NCBI GenBank assembly: GCA_019828545.1
Contig: JACVRA010000192.1
Coordinates: 310,001 to 374,000 of the forward strand
DNA length: 64,000 bases
Origin: Paracamarosporium sp. OC-R06-R3
Lineage: Eukaryota > Ascomycota > Dothideomycetes > Pleosporales > Didymosphaeriaceae
Reading direction: 5' to 3'
Shown: in pieces, positions 47,254 through 58,636 of the stretch
Layout of the letters: each line of letters starts with the position of its first letter
How positions within the stretch are numbered: position 1 is the first letter of the stretch
Translations under genes and position numbers: made by a program
The notes under the pieces: model-generated
Database searches by the model: none
Seen by the model: only the letters and a program-made list of their open reading frames with translations
What the model was told of the DNA's origin: nothing

Positions 47254-49058
47254 CTTGGATTAGACAAAAATAGATTTTGGGTAACCTGCCCTGAGAAAGT
47301 AAGAAGAGAATGAAAAGACTTGCAAAGTCTGGTTGTGATTAAGAAAGTCCGTCAAGAATGATAGTCCAGATGGGGGAGCATCAAGCTGCAAACCACAGAA
47401 GATGAGGTGCAGAGCATGTCTCCTTTGAGGCGGCTGGGCGTAGCGCAGAGCCGCCCACGAATGCTCACATTCAACTTGTCATGCCAAGAGACTTTTCCGC
47501 GATGAACGTGCCGACTGGAGGAACAAGGTTAGGTACAGACTTGGCTGGAACAAGAGACACTTTCTACGGTGGAGCTTGAGCCGCTTGACTGGTGGGCGGA
47601 AGCTGTCCGCTCTCGGCTAACCAGACACTCGGAGAATGCACCGTGCCGCGACGGCCATCTAGCCGCTTCGAGGAGAGCGACACATCTTGTGGTAAAACTT
47701 TGGCGTAACCCACGTGTGTGAAGCGACGTGTGTACTTACGCGTCACTCTGTTTCCAGCGGCTGTGAGGGCGCTGGGCGGCACGTGTTCGGAGACCAGACC
47801 AGAACTGGCCTTAGATCGAAACACCTTGGGATTGCCTCACATGCCAACTCCCTCTTGACGACCAATTCTCAGCGCCTGTGTTCTCGATTGAGTGCGAAAC
47901 ATGGCTTGTAATGGTTGGGAAACTCCAAATTTGCGAGATTTTCTCCGTTGTCCATCGTCCGCAGGTAACTCGACACAAGCGCCAAAATTTTACATTTGAG
48001 CATGGAGTATGATCAATGATCGCGATCCTAAATTCAAAATGATATGGCAGGAAGACTCGTATGGTATATCGACAGTGATATACGAGGCAATATGACTAAG
48101 GCCGACCCCCGGATGTTTCAAACCTGAGGCCTCCGCCAAGAACGCAATGGCGCGTCTGGAAACTGTGACAACCGCAGAGCATCCACCTGCAATCTCAGAA
48201 TTTTTTTGATGGGTATTTACCAGTTTCAATTGCCATGCTCACGATCCTATGAAATCATTATAGGTGGTCTCGCGTTGAGCCATAGCACAAACATGCGACT
48301 TCGTCCAGCCCGCAAACATGTCAGCTAGAGGTTCCAGGTCTGCGGCAACAGCTTGAAGGATTTGGAGGATTTAGAATTACCTCTAATTATCCTTTAGAGT
48401 ATCAATTAGCTAATTAAAACATACCTGCTCAACCCCGCATATAAGTCCCTAACGCGAGTCCCGCTATGCGTTATCTGGTATGCATAGTTGTATAATATAA
48501 TATAGTTAGTACTTAGCTCAACTCGATCAGATCCACCCTTGCATAAAGAGTCCGTTCATCCCTATGTGCACTAACAAAACTCATCAATATCTATCACAGA
48601 GCTTTACCATACTTTATCCCACACTTGTTCGGTTCATCAGAGCCAGCATACTAATACCAGTAACAGCATCCGTTCAAATTTTCGAACGTATACCCTGACT
48701 GAACTGCATTGCTTGAGCAGTGCAGAGTTGATACAATTTGTAACAACCGAGATGGATATAATGACCTATAGTTGATGACCTATGACTCAAATTACTCTGT
48801 TTGGACATTGTCAGATACGATGGGCTGCCTCTAAAATTTTCAGGACCTATCGTTTACTACTAGGCCGGCATCGATCAGTATATAGCTAGCGTATACAAGT
48901 GTTCGAGCCGACTAGACCTTCTGAATTCTCGCCGCAATATTTCCAAGTACCTGTTCCTAACCAGCAGTCTCGATTGCCGTTGAGAGGTTTCCTCCTTACT
49001 TAAGCATGTAGCATCACACCTCACCCCCTTCCCTACCATACCACGCAACCACCCCCTC
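47254..49058. other. Large intergenic region, A/T-rich in part
   Basis: This 1.8 kb stretch contains no gene that I can support. From about 48360 to 48800 it is clearly richer in A and T, with TA-rich runs (for example ATAATATAATATAG near 48495), unlike the surrounding DNA. This could be the remains of an old repeat eroded by mutation, but I see no terminal repeats or transposase remains. Frames at 47564-47911 and 47990-48229 look random. Confidence 0.4.
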
Positions 49059-49430
49059 CTACTTATACCTCATTTCTACGCTCTTCACCCCAATCAAAAC
49101 ACTCGGCTGCACATCCGGATCCGTAAAGTTCGGCACGTCCGCCAACGACATCTCCTTCGTTGCCTCGACGGCCTTAAACATCCCCTCCATGGTCTCAAAG
49201 TACCCCACCGTCTGGAACGCGTACTCGGGCGGTTCACCGGTCAAGGGGCTCGGGTTGACGAACTCGTGGAAGTGCCAGCCGAGGTAACCGAAAGATGCCC
49301 ATGCTTTGGCCACATTGGGGATGTGCGTTTGCGTGTAGTATTCTTTGTTGAAGGTGATAGGCTTGCCGGTTTTGGGGTTGATGGCTGGGAAGGAGACCAT
49401 TATTGTTGCGGGGGCGGAGGAGGTTGCCAT
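49059..49430 (-). CDS. EthD-domain protein
   Basis: This single exon encodes 123 residues. EthD proteins are small dimeric alpha/beta-barrel proteins; some act in secondary-metabolite or ether degradation, most are undefined. The family pattern is visible: a beta strand (ATIMVSFPAIN), a long helix with a conserved KEYYTQTHIPNVAKAW string, and a C-terminal strand (VQPSVLIGVKSVEM). TATATAA (minus strand, 49551-49545) lies about 115 bases upstream and supports this start. No cluster of biosynthetic genes surrounds it. Confidence 0.85.
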   Translation of the reverse strand: MATSSAPATIMVSFPAINPKTGKPITFNKEYYTQTHIPNVAKAWASFGYLGWHFHEFVNPSPLTGEPPEYAFQTVGYFETMEGMFKAVEATKEMSLADVPNFTDPDVQPSVLIGVKSVEMRYK

Positions 49431-50221
49431 GTTGTTATGTGGGTATGGGTTCGAGGATAGGATGTGCTGGAAAGAGTATGTTACTAGAGTGATGGTGTGC
49501 GATGATTGATGCGAACGTCAATCAAAGGCAGTAAGGAGTGCTCATTATATAGGTCAACTGTGTTCTCCGCCACGGACCAACGTCGCCGCCTTAGCTCGCT
49601 ATACTTATCCTACGTGCAAACCTGAAACCTCTTAACTGCTGACGGTGGCTGGCTTATATGCCTAGCTTGTTGAAGCATAATTGGCGCGACTGATTACTAA
49701 ACGAGTAGGTTTAGGAAGACTTTGATGACGCTAAAATCTGCGCAGTACGTTTGTGTATATGTATAATGTGCACGTACCGTCCGCTTCAAGGCTTGGGCTT
49801 ACTTCTGACCTTCGACCTCGTGGGATCTAAACTCTCTTAGCATCTAGCTCAGTGAGCTTTGTTCTCGTACGGGAAGCCTTACACTCAAGACACTCCTGCC
49901 TATAGAAGGTAGTGATGCGAAAGGTCAAACCGAACGCCTTGGCATGTTTTCTTCGGACTAAAAATTATGGAGTTTAGAAAGTTCCGTCGAGATAGCTGCT
50001 AACTTCACTGAGATATGCTGTCAGCAACTGGCTACCGTAGTCAAACGCGCGTCTAGCCTGGCAGACCGAGACCTATGCTTACGAAAAGCCCCGGCAGTAC
50101 CCTGCACTGACGAGAAAACACAACAAGATGAATACTCTCAAATAATACAGTTTGCACTTTGACATTAGTCATTACTCTACTCTATACCATTCGATCATTT
50201 TAATTCATCACTCATCGTCCT
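49431..50221. promoter_or_regulatory. Intergenic region with EthD-gene TATA box
   Basis: This 790-base gap holds the TATATAA element noted for the EthD gene and the 3' flank of the aminopeptidase gene. I see no other gene. The middle part is moderately A/T-rich. Confidence 0.45.
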
Positions 50222-51794
50222 TTACTCAAGCAGCGTACCCTGTCCACAAGGCGCAGCGTGCACATGTCCTTTGTGAGCCTCGGCCGTCTTATCTGCGAAT
50301 CTCGTCACGAACCTCGAAATCTCGGCATCCCTCTTCCTCAGCGTGGCATTTGCCTTTGGAATGCCCCCGAAGCTGACAGCGTACTTCGCAACGGAGTTTG
50401 CGATGGACTGCGCATTGATGAGGAACGCCTCTGTGGATAGGTTGTCGACGGTATCGCCGGCTTGGTGGTAGTTGACGTCGAGTGCGACACCAGCCTCGCC
50501 TCCGAAGAGAGCGGCTTCGTCCTCGGTCTTAAGTTCCTCCGCACCGGTAAAGAGACCACCGGAGGGAATGCCATTCTCGAGGAAGGCGGCATAGTCCGAG
50601 CGACCGCTGAAGATCGATGGGACGGATGGAACACCTTTGTTCTTGAAAAAATCTTCAAAGTCTTTCTCGATGGTGTCGGATCCTTTGGGACCGGTAAGGT
50701 TGAAGGCGCTGCCGTCTCCGTCGTAAATACCAAGGACGTAGTTTGGCGATGCAATCATGTCAAAGTTAAGGTAGGCTCGGATCTTTGCGACCTCAGCAGC
50801 AGAGCCTGAGATGGTTCCATTGAGGGTCTTGATGTAGTGGTAGGAACCGAGTTTACCGAATTCTTCGGCAGCCCAGAAGGCGAAGCGGACGGCGTTTTTG
50901 ATCTTGTATTTGGTGAGGGCTTTGGCCACGGTGAGCACACCCACTGTTCCTGAGCCATCGTCGTTAATACCAGGGCCAGCAAAGACGGAGTCTGTATGGC
51001 CTCCAAGAACAAGCACGTTGTTCTTGTCCCCAGTTTTAGTCTCGGCAATGACATTATACGTGGTACGGTTCTCCGCAATGGCATCTACGATCAAGGTAGC
51101 CGTGACCTCACCAGCCGCAAGCAAGTCCAGCAAAGCCGCACCAGTCTCTTGAGAGACACCAACTGTAGCAGCGTAGTCGCCAACGCCACCGAGAGTGCCG
51201 GCAAGTGCGCCTCCCTGGTTGTTGTAGATGACGGCTCCGACAGCACCGGCGGCTTTCGCCAACGTAGCCTTTTGCGCGAACGGACAGGTTCCTCGTAGGA
51301 TCAGGGCAATATTTCCAGCAAGCTCAGCGGGATAATCTGCGGCATCACAACCAATGTTTGCCACTTGTACCAGTGGCGCAGTTGCGTTGCCGGATGGCGA
51401 ATATGTCTAATTTAACCGTTAGGATAGCGCCATTGACATCTAGAAAACTCCACGTTACCATGTAGAATGCATCGTACTCGTCCCCGCCAGCCGAAAAGTC
51501 GATTGTAGCAGCAGTGAACAGCTCCACAAATGGCTGCTTCACTACGTTGTAGTACCCGGTCTTCTTGAGCGTGTTATATAGCCAGTTCACCGTAGCATTG
51601 TGACCGCCGCCTCCAAAGGCTCTGTTGCCACCGTTCGCATCCGCGAAGTCCTGCAGCTTCTGCGATCCAGCGAGCAGGTCCTTGAGCTTGATCTGCTTGA
51701 CGAGCTCTTTTGGTGTGACGAGCTTCTTGCCCTTGTCTCCAGCAAAAGCTGGAGCGATCAAGCCCGCCGCGGCGATGATTCCTGAGAGCTTCAT
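50222..51794 (-). CDS. Secreted M28 aminopeptidase with PA domain
   Basis: The model is complement(50222..51406, 51459..51794), 506 residues. It is a zinc leucine-type aminopeptidase that digests peptides outside the cell. The start at 51794 gives a clean signal peptide (MKLSGIIAAAGLIAPAFAG). A PA domain at about 125-215 (GCDAADYPAELAGNI and CPFAQKATLAKAAGAVGAV) is inserted before the peptidase core. Zinc ligands and catalytic residues are present: His249 and Asp251 (GGHTDSV), Asp261 (GINDDGSG), Glu293/294 (WAAEEFG), Asp328 (NFDMI) and His426 (NYHQAGDT). N-glycosylation sites are frequent. A TATATA (51886-51881) lies about 90 bases upstream. The earlier in-frame ATG at 51899 would mask the signal peptide. 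Confidence 0.95.
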
Positions 51795-52693
51795 GGCGAC
51801 CGAAACAAGCCCGACCAGAAAATGAGAAGACGAGCCAGGAGGAAGCTGTGGGACGAGAATCAACGATCCAAACACTGCTCTATATAGCCATCCAAGCATC
51901 TCCTACTCGATCTCGTAACCACGCCGCTCATTCCCAATCAGGCAGCTCGAGGTGGTCCATCACCTAGATACCGTCAACCGAGGCGACTCCCATGCAATAT
52001 ACAACGCGAGCAGCATGTCGACAGGGAGCACAGCATCCTCGTTGATCTTGGCGAGATGGCAACATGCCATGGTCCCGGGCTGATATTACGATGAACGGTC
52101 TGCAAGAGCCCGATACGGTACGACTCGGGAAGGAGCATCGAATAGCCTCACGACGGGCTGTTCTGGGCGCCCCATGGACACGTTCGCGAGCGCATGCTGA
52201 TTGGGAAGGAAATCAAGAGTGCCAAGGTTATGGGCGGGGGAGAGGCTGGGCAAGACGCCACAATCTGGGTGCTTGATAACGCAATCCCATCTTGCGACCG
52301 TCACTGTGTGGCTCGTCGTTGTTGTTGTGCGACATGTTGCACGCCCACGAAGAATTGGGCGCGATGGCGTTGCGAGCCATGGTTGAGGAGACCATGGCCG
52401 AAGGATGGAGGGGACGGCGGCGGCTCCACAACCGTTGATCTACCGAAGGCGTTCCTAGCCTAACTGCTTGGGGCATGTGCTATAACTGTCGCCCAAGCGC
52501 TATCACGACATTGCTTGTTGGGGCACGCATCGCCGGAGCAATGCACTTCAGGAAATTTCGAGCGAGTGCTGGCGGAGGCTGGATCAATTACGAAGGCATT
52601 GGCATTGACTCTATCCTTGGACGCTTGGTTCCTCCACCAATCCTCCAACGCCACAAACAGCACAATATCGGTACCCCCGAGAATTAAAGCATT
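51795..52693. promoter_or_regulatory. Intergenic region with aminopeptidase-gene TATA box
   Basis: This 900-base gap between two minus-strand genes contains TATATA on the minus strand at 51886-51881. Frames at 52064-52476 occur on both strands but lack coding character; part of the apparent frame at 52611-52693 is read-through of the next gene's last intron. No gene is called. Confidence 0.45.
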
Positions 52694-54375
52694 CTAGAAA
52701 GCACCTGCCTGCTTCTTTAGCACGAAAGCACCACGCTCCTGCAAGAAAATTAGCGACTTCGAGACCCACTAGTGTTGGGATACTCACCATCGTGTTCACG
52801 AGGATATAGCCGGACTTGAACAGGGCGTAGCTGCTCCAGGTACCGACAAAGTCAATGACACCGCCGCCCGCCTGGTTGTCGTCCTCGGGATAGATGTCAA
52901 AGAATCCGACCTCCTTAACACCGGCGCCAGTAGGGTCTTTCGGGATCGAAGAAACGTCAAGGACACGGAAACCAGTGCCATAGTTTGACTGGTAGGCGAA
53001 CCCACCGGCAACATACTGGTTGTGGTCAATTCCTTTAGCACCAGACTTGTACAGACCAGTCTGCTTGGGCTTCTTGAGCGACGATATGTCCCAGATATAA
53101 GTAATTGGGTTGCCAGAAGCTCCAGGACCAGTCTTGTCGTACTCATCGTATTCGTCGTCGAGAAGGAGGTAGCGTTGGTCTTCGACATCAAGCAGGGAAC
53201 CCTGGTGTGTGTATGAGGCTCCAGTGTAAGAGGTTCTGGACAAGACTACCGGGCTCTTCTTGTCGGTGATATCGTAAATCGTGAGGGTGTCTTCGTTGTA
53301 GCCGTAGCAGATCTCACGTCCGTTGTACTGCGTGTCTGGGCCCTTGTAGAAGACACATTGCGCATCGTGAACATAGCCATCTGCAGAGGCACATCCAGCA
53401 TTGGTGGGGTTCGATGGGGTGGAGATATCGATGAAGATGATGCCGGACTTGCAGGCATCGGTACGGGGCTGCGCTCCGACAGAGTAGATGTACTTGCTCT
53501 GCGGGTTGGTGACAACGTTGTGGGTGCGACCGGAAGGGAGCTTGTTGTAATGACCGACCAAACCATCACCAACAGTGTTTGTAAATGTTACAGGCTTGGC
53601 AGGGTCGATAGTCAAGAGTTTCTGTAAAGGAATTAGACTGGAAGCAGAATGGAGAAAGGATCATCTCTTACCTTCCAGTCGAATATTTGAATACCGTGGT
53701 TGGAAGCTTCCTGTACAAGGTCAGATACTGTTTACAGATAGGGATAAAGTGGATAGCCATAACCACTTACACTTCCAATAATGACATAGTCGTTGTGACC
53801 TCGGATCTCGCGCCACTCGCTAGGAACCGAGAATTGGGGAAGACGTCCCAAGTAGGAAAGCTTGCCAGCTTTGGTGATCTCTGCAAAGGCGGTACCGTCC
53901 GACTGCCCGATGGCAACAAATTCGCGGCCGTCCGAGCTTGTCCATCCCCAAGACGATGAACCGAACCCTCTGGTGCTACCGAGCGCAGAGTGGGAAAGGA
54001 AATGGTAAAGATCAATCTGACTGTATGTTAGCGCACAGCCTGTGGTCAACAAGGAGAAGTGGGGACTGACGTTCTTGCATTTGAAGGTGTCGGTGCCTGT
54101 TTTGGCGGTACCGTTGGAGCACGCTACAAAGTCTGCGATCTCAGCGTACTGCTCAGATACATAGACGCCGGCGGCTTCGTGTTTAGCCCAAGATTCCTAG
54201 GCACGTCAGTTGGAACTTATGACACGCACATCATTTACCGTACCCTCTTAAGAGCGACGTTATTCGCATGCTTGATTCCAGAGTCGTAAAGCTGGGCACC
54301 TCTGACCTCGTCTTTTGGGAGCTCCTTGGCAGCCACGAGGGCCGACAACGAGAGAAGGGCAGTCCTGACGTACAT
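52694..54375 (-). CDS. Secreted LVIVD-repeat (beta-propeller-like) protein
   Basis: Six exons: complement(52694..52738, 52788..53621, 53672..53710, 53771..54016, 54071..54196, 54244..54375), 473 residues. It has a signal peptide (MYVRTALLSLSALVAAKE). Repeats of about 50 residues contain the LVIVD-type core (GIIFIDISTPSNPT, TLTIYDITDKKSPV, ITYIWDISSLKKP, FRVLDVSSIPKD), which are thought to fold as a beta propeller. The acidic region DEYDEYDKTG may bind metal. Exon 6 is only 45 bases and ends AFVLKKQAGAF; reading through the intron instead gives a poor tail. The family is common in fungal secretomes, often called choice-of-anchor-B-like, and the activity is unknown. A TATATAAG (54450-54443) lies about 70 bases upstream. 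Confidence 0.88.
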
Positions 54376-55898
54376 GATGGCTGAGGGTCTCTACAATGCG
54401 GAACAAGACCTAACGAGGATTTCCTTCCCGCCCATCACTGGTCTTATATACCACACCATCCCAGGAGTAAAGATGGTCCCACGTCTCAAAGAGATGCATC
54501 TGCAATGTCCAAGACGGCAGGTGAACAAAGTGCCTTCCTAATCCTGCTGATATCGTCAGTCCCAAGACTGTGGCCCTTATGAGCACAAGTCTCAAGCGTC
54601 AAAGAGGATGTTGAGCATTAATAGGTAGGTTGAGAACCACATTGGCCTGCATAGATTAAACAAAGCTTGCCCAGCATATCCTAGGAGTGTAATTGGAAGG
54701 AGGGACAATTACAATGGTCTTGGCGACAACGATACCCCATCCACTGTTTGGGTCGCACGCGATGTGCCGAGAACGCCCAGAGTGCCGATCCCGTAGGCTT
54801 AACCTCGATAAACATAGAAATCGTATTATGGCGGCAGCGGGAATACCGTTTTCTTCCGGATTTTTCATGTGTTTGACCGCATTAGAGAGCCCGACGGCTG
54901 TGTCGCATCCGTCTGCAGTAACGTATTGCATGAACACCAAACTCGTAGCTCTTCGTCCGACGCACGCTGACTTTGAGGGAAGGTGATTGGGTTCCAAGCT
55001 CTTATCGGAGCCCACAACAGCAGCGCATCGCTATATTAATTGGTTTGATAGCGCAATCGCAAGGTCAGTTGAGCAAAGGGCGAAACATTGAAACACGGTA
55101 GCATGGAAATGTCCTGATGGAGCATAATCACCGAGCAGTCGAGGCCTGTGCAAAAAACTTGCACGATGGACACACAGCGAGTGTTCTAATTTAGTAAGAT
55201 AACCTCGGTCGACCGGAGCCATCATGCGAAATTTTAGCTAGGTGAGGCTGTATCGACAGCTGCGAGAAGAGACAAACAACAGACATAGTATGAGTCCGAC
55301 TAACCCGCGATGGCCGGAGCGTTGGCGATTCGGAAGTCGGTAGAGATGGGGCACTACTGAACCGGCGTTAGCCGCTATACCCGAACTAGGTTTAAACTCA
55401 ACACTACAATAAGAGCATGCACCTAATTGATGTGAGGTTTGGTTCTGTTTGGTTCTGTTCCTGAAGATCTTGAGGTATACCACCTGCCCCACAAAGGGCA
55501 ATACCTTCGGCTTCCGGGAGCAAATGCTGTATGGTCCCCAAACCTCAGGGTTTAGGACTAATGCAGCACTTCGTATCGTAGGGCTCTCACGCTCTCAAAC
55601 GGTGTTGATCGACATCAGCTCGAAGGGGCCAGGTGCTCGGACAGGCTCTTGTTAGTAGCGAGAAGGATGTCATGGAAGGGGGGTTGAAGTAGCAGGAGCG
55701 GAGGAGCACGAAGATTGATCCAGAAAGCTTGGTATTCTGGAATAGATCTAATGTAGATCCTATAATCTATTTTCAGTCATGAGCCGTGATTCTCGTAATC
55801 CATGTAATCCACTGCCAAGTGTGGTCAAGTGATTTTGACCAGTCCGTGACGACCTCCTAGTCTACCACCCAGTCTTTACCTTCTATTTTCCCTTTTGC
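54376..55898. promoter_or_regulatory. Intergenic region upstream of the LVIVD gene
   Basis: This 1.5 kb contains the minus-strand TATATAAG of the LVIVD gene (54450-54443). Open frames at 54656-55015 (both strands), 55031-55225 and 55238-55655 do not resemble proteins and have no splice context. I see no gene. Confidence 0.4.
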
Positions 55899-56698
55899 TT
55901 ACAAGCTGGCCTCGACCTTCTTGAGCGCCTCGGGGAACTCCTTCCAGTCGTACATGATGGCTAGGCATTTAGTCTCCTCAGTGAGGAGCTTGGCCATCTG
56001 CTCCATCTTCTCCTTACCTTCCTCGATGCCGTAGATGCCGACATAGCCGATGCAGGGGATGCCGGCGCGCATGGCAGCCGTGGCACCACTCTTGCTGTCT
56101 TCGACGGTGATGGCCTCGCTCTCCTTGACGCCGAGCTCCTTGCAGGCATAGTGGTAGACGGCAGGATCTGGCTTGGAGCTAGGGGGGTTGAGCGAGGTGG
56201 CGGCCGAGTAGACGTGCTCGTCGGGGAAGAAGCGGTCCAGGTTGGTTTTGCGAAGAGAGGCCACGACACGGCTCTTGGCTGATGTGCTGACGACGGACAT
56301 GGGGTAGCCCTCCTTCTTCAGCCACTCAAGCTGATCGGTCACGCCGGGGCATTCGACGGCCTTCTCACTAAGCTTCTGGGTGACGGCACCGAGCTCGGCC
56401 TCGACGTACTCTTCGAGCTCGTCGTCGGCCATCTTGAAGTCATGCTTGGGTTGCAGGGCAAGCAGCATGCGGCGGAAGTTGTAGCCTACGAAGTCCTCGA
56501 GGAGGGTCTCGGCCGTGTAGCGCTTCTCAATGCCATGCTTCTCGAGCACCTTGTTGGTAAGCTCAGCGCAAGCCTCGAAAGCGAGATGCTCGGACTGGCA
56601 GAGGGTGTTGTCACAGTCGAGGAGGATGTACTTGGCCTATCTCCCGGTTAGTGCGGGGCAAGGTGGGGCAGCCGGCGTGCGTCGCTCACTTTTCCCAT
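55899..56698 (-). CDS. HAD-superfamily hydrolase (phosphatase-like)
   Basis: The model is complement(55899..56636, 56690..56698), 248 residues. A 9-base first exon encodes MGK; the next exon begins AKYILLDCDNTLCQSE. Asp10 and Asp12 in DCDNTL form motif I. Motif II is the serine in VVSTSAKSR, motif III the lysine in SSKPDPAVYHYA, and motif IV the acidic pair in TVEDSKSG. The helical cap between motifs I and II is of the phosphoglycolate or sugar-phosphatase type (C1). The N-terminal position of motif I suits a cytosolic enzyme that removes phosphate from small sugar phosphates. The substrate is unknown. Confidence 0.92.
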
Positions 56699-58075
56699 GA
56701 TTGAGACGTGCGTTAGGTCAACGGAGATGGGCTGAAGAAGGCTACTAAGGTTGCTGGGGCTGCTGAGGCTGCAATTGAGGGGCAAGTGAGGATGGAGAGC
56801 GGACGGGGTGGATGGGAGGCGGGGGGAGGTATTTGTTGGGTCTGACGAGTAAATAAATAAACGTGAGAGGCAGGGCCAGGTGAGTTGGCACCGAAGGCGC
56901 GCAGCTGCGGCAGGGGAGGAGCCAGCCAACACTACGTCACCAAAAATGGCGTGGGTCAGCGGGTGGGCCTCTTTCGCTGATAGTCTACCTTTGCACCCGC
57001 TAGCGCCTATAGCAACCGTTTGCACGTAACATTGTCAGTCCATCTTGCCCTCACCGTCTTTCCCCCGCATCAGCGATCCCACGATCCTGCGACAAATGGT
57101 TGCTTTTTCCTCGCCGCCTCGCACCAACAGCGTTAATCTCACTGCGGGCGCCGTCACGGGGGCGGACCCCCCGCGGCCAACGCAGCCGTCAGCTCGTTGC
57201 TCGCCGCTACCTTTCCCCGCGAGCCACCGCCCGTTGCCCCCCCGTGTGGAGCCTGGGGTTGAGAACCAGTGGTGCGTTAGCGTGTGCGTTGCGGCCTCAG
57301 CAAATGCCTCTGCATACCGTGTCACCGCCGCGCGCCTCGAGGCATGCCATCTGCTACGTGCACCAGGCTGCATTAGCCTTCAACTCTCCGTGCCCGAACA
57401 ATCATAGCCGCGACTGCCTGGTGCCCAGTCGTGCCTGTCTCGGGTACGCTGCTTCGCCAAGACGGGGCTTTGACGCCTCCTCAAACGCAGCCGTGACAAG
57501 GCGAGCTCCACAAGACTCAAGTCAAACGCCAAGTATGCCAACACAGATGAAGAATGCATCGCCAAACATGTACCGTCTACCTAAGCTAACCGGAACTTCT
57601 TTTCCATCGCCGCCATAGAGGTAGGCCCTCGCCAGTGGCAGCGCCAATGCCAGCTTTCGTCCGCCCAGCCTGTCAATCAAGGCTGCGAACCGCCTCTGTA
57701 TTTCTGTTCAATCTCGGCTAGGACCCGTCTCTAACTGACAGCTTTCTTGATCGCATGAAATCCCAATCACCGCACTCGCATCGAAGATCACACGGAAAAA
57801 GCTTGAGCTTTCCACGTTTCATCAGCCTTCCGCAACTTCGTTCAGCCGGCCAACCTGTTTTTGGAACACCTCTCTGGTGCAGGCTGAACGGATGGACACC
57901 TTCCCGGGACTATAACATAACACGACCCCGTCGCGCATTCTTTTCTCTTCATTCAGTCTCTCATTCTCCCTTGTGCTGGTCACTCGTTCTGTCCTTGCCT
58001 TCTGTTTCATTCTTGGCTTTGAGCTTATTTCAGATACCCCAAACCTTACAATTTCTTTCTAATACGACATCCAAG
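56699..58075. other. Intergenic region between divergent genes
   Basis: This 1.4 kb separates the HAD gene (minus) from the LPMO-like gene (plus). The stretch 57030-57420 is G/C-rich and shows open frames on both strands by composition. The last 150 bases are C/T-rich leader. An in-frame extension of the LPMO-like gene from 57755 would hide its signal peptide and is not used. Confidence 0.4.
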
Positions 58076-58636
58076 ATGCGTGCCGAGACATTCTTCACCT
58101 CCACCTTTTTCGCCGCCACAGCGCTTGCGCACGGCAACATTGTCTCTCCACCCGTCCGTCTCCCAGGTCCGGTTACGCAGCAAGTCTGTGGAGCGCAGAC
58201 CGTCACTGCCCTTACCGCGGACGAAACTGGTCCTTTGGAAAACATCCCCAGCAATGGCGCGGCCGATTGCAACATCTTCCTCTGCAAAGGTGTCCAGTTT
58301 GAAGATAACCAGAACAACGTCCAAGCATTTGCACCCGGAGAACAAGTCGACTTTGCTGCCGAATTGCCGATTCCTCACGAAGGCCCCTGCAATGTGTCCA
58401 TCGTCGACACTGCCACAAACACCTTGATCGGGCAGCCGCTGATTTCGTTCGATTCTTACGCCGACGAGAATCTCGCCCAGTTACCCTTGAACAACACCCA
58501 GTTCAGCGTCGTGATGCCCACCGATCTCGGAACACAGTGCCAGCAACCGGGCGAATGTACAATGCAGTGGTTCTGGTTTGGGACGAACGCTCAGCAGACC
58601 TACGAGAACTGCGTTGACTTTGTTATGACCGCATAA
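58076..58636 (+). CDS. Secreted LPMO-like protein with N-terminal histidine
   Basis: This single exon encodes 186 residues. The signal peptide ends ALA, so the mature protein starts at His19 (HGNIVSPPVRLPGP), as in lytic polysaccharide monooxygenases and their copper-binding relatives. His101 (PIPHEGPC) could be the second histidine of a copper brace. Seven cysteines (38, 65, 70, 105, 155, 161, 179) suggest three disulfides. Tyr176 and Phe182 near the C-terminus could take the axial place. The core string NVSIVDTATNTLIGQPLI is typical of a fungal family of chitin-binding-4-like proteins. It could be a true LPMO or a copper-handling relative; sequence alone does not decide. The ATG at 58076 is the one that gives a signal peptide. 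Confidence 0.82.
   Translation: MRAETFFTSTFFAATALAHGNIVSPPVRLPGPVTQQVCGAQTVTALTADETGPLENIPSNGAADCNIFLCKGVQFEDNQNNVQAFAPGEQVDFAAELPIPHEGPCNVSIVDTATNTLIGQPLISFDSYADENLAQLPLNNTQFSVVMPTDLGTQCQQPGECTMQWFWFGTNAQQTYENCVDFVMTA

Noticed and set aside
48880..48930. GTTCGAGCC string resembling a tRNA T-loop
   Set aside because: No matching stems, anticodon arm or acceptor stem could be drawn around it.
57100..57618. Open frame of 172 codons on the plus strand
   Set aside because: Its Arg/Pro/Ser/Ala composition follows from local GC content, and there is no signal peptide or domain.
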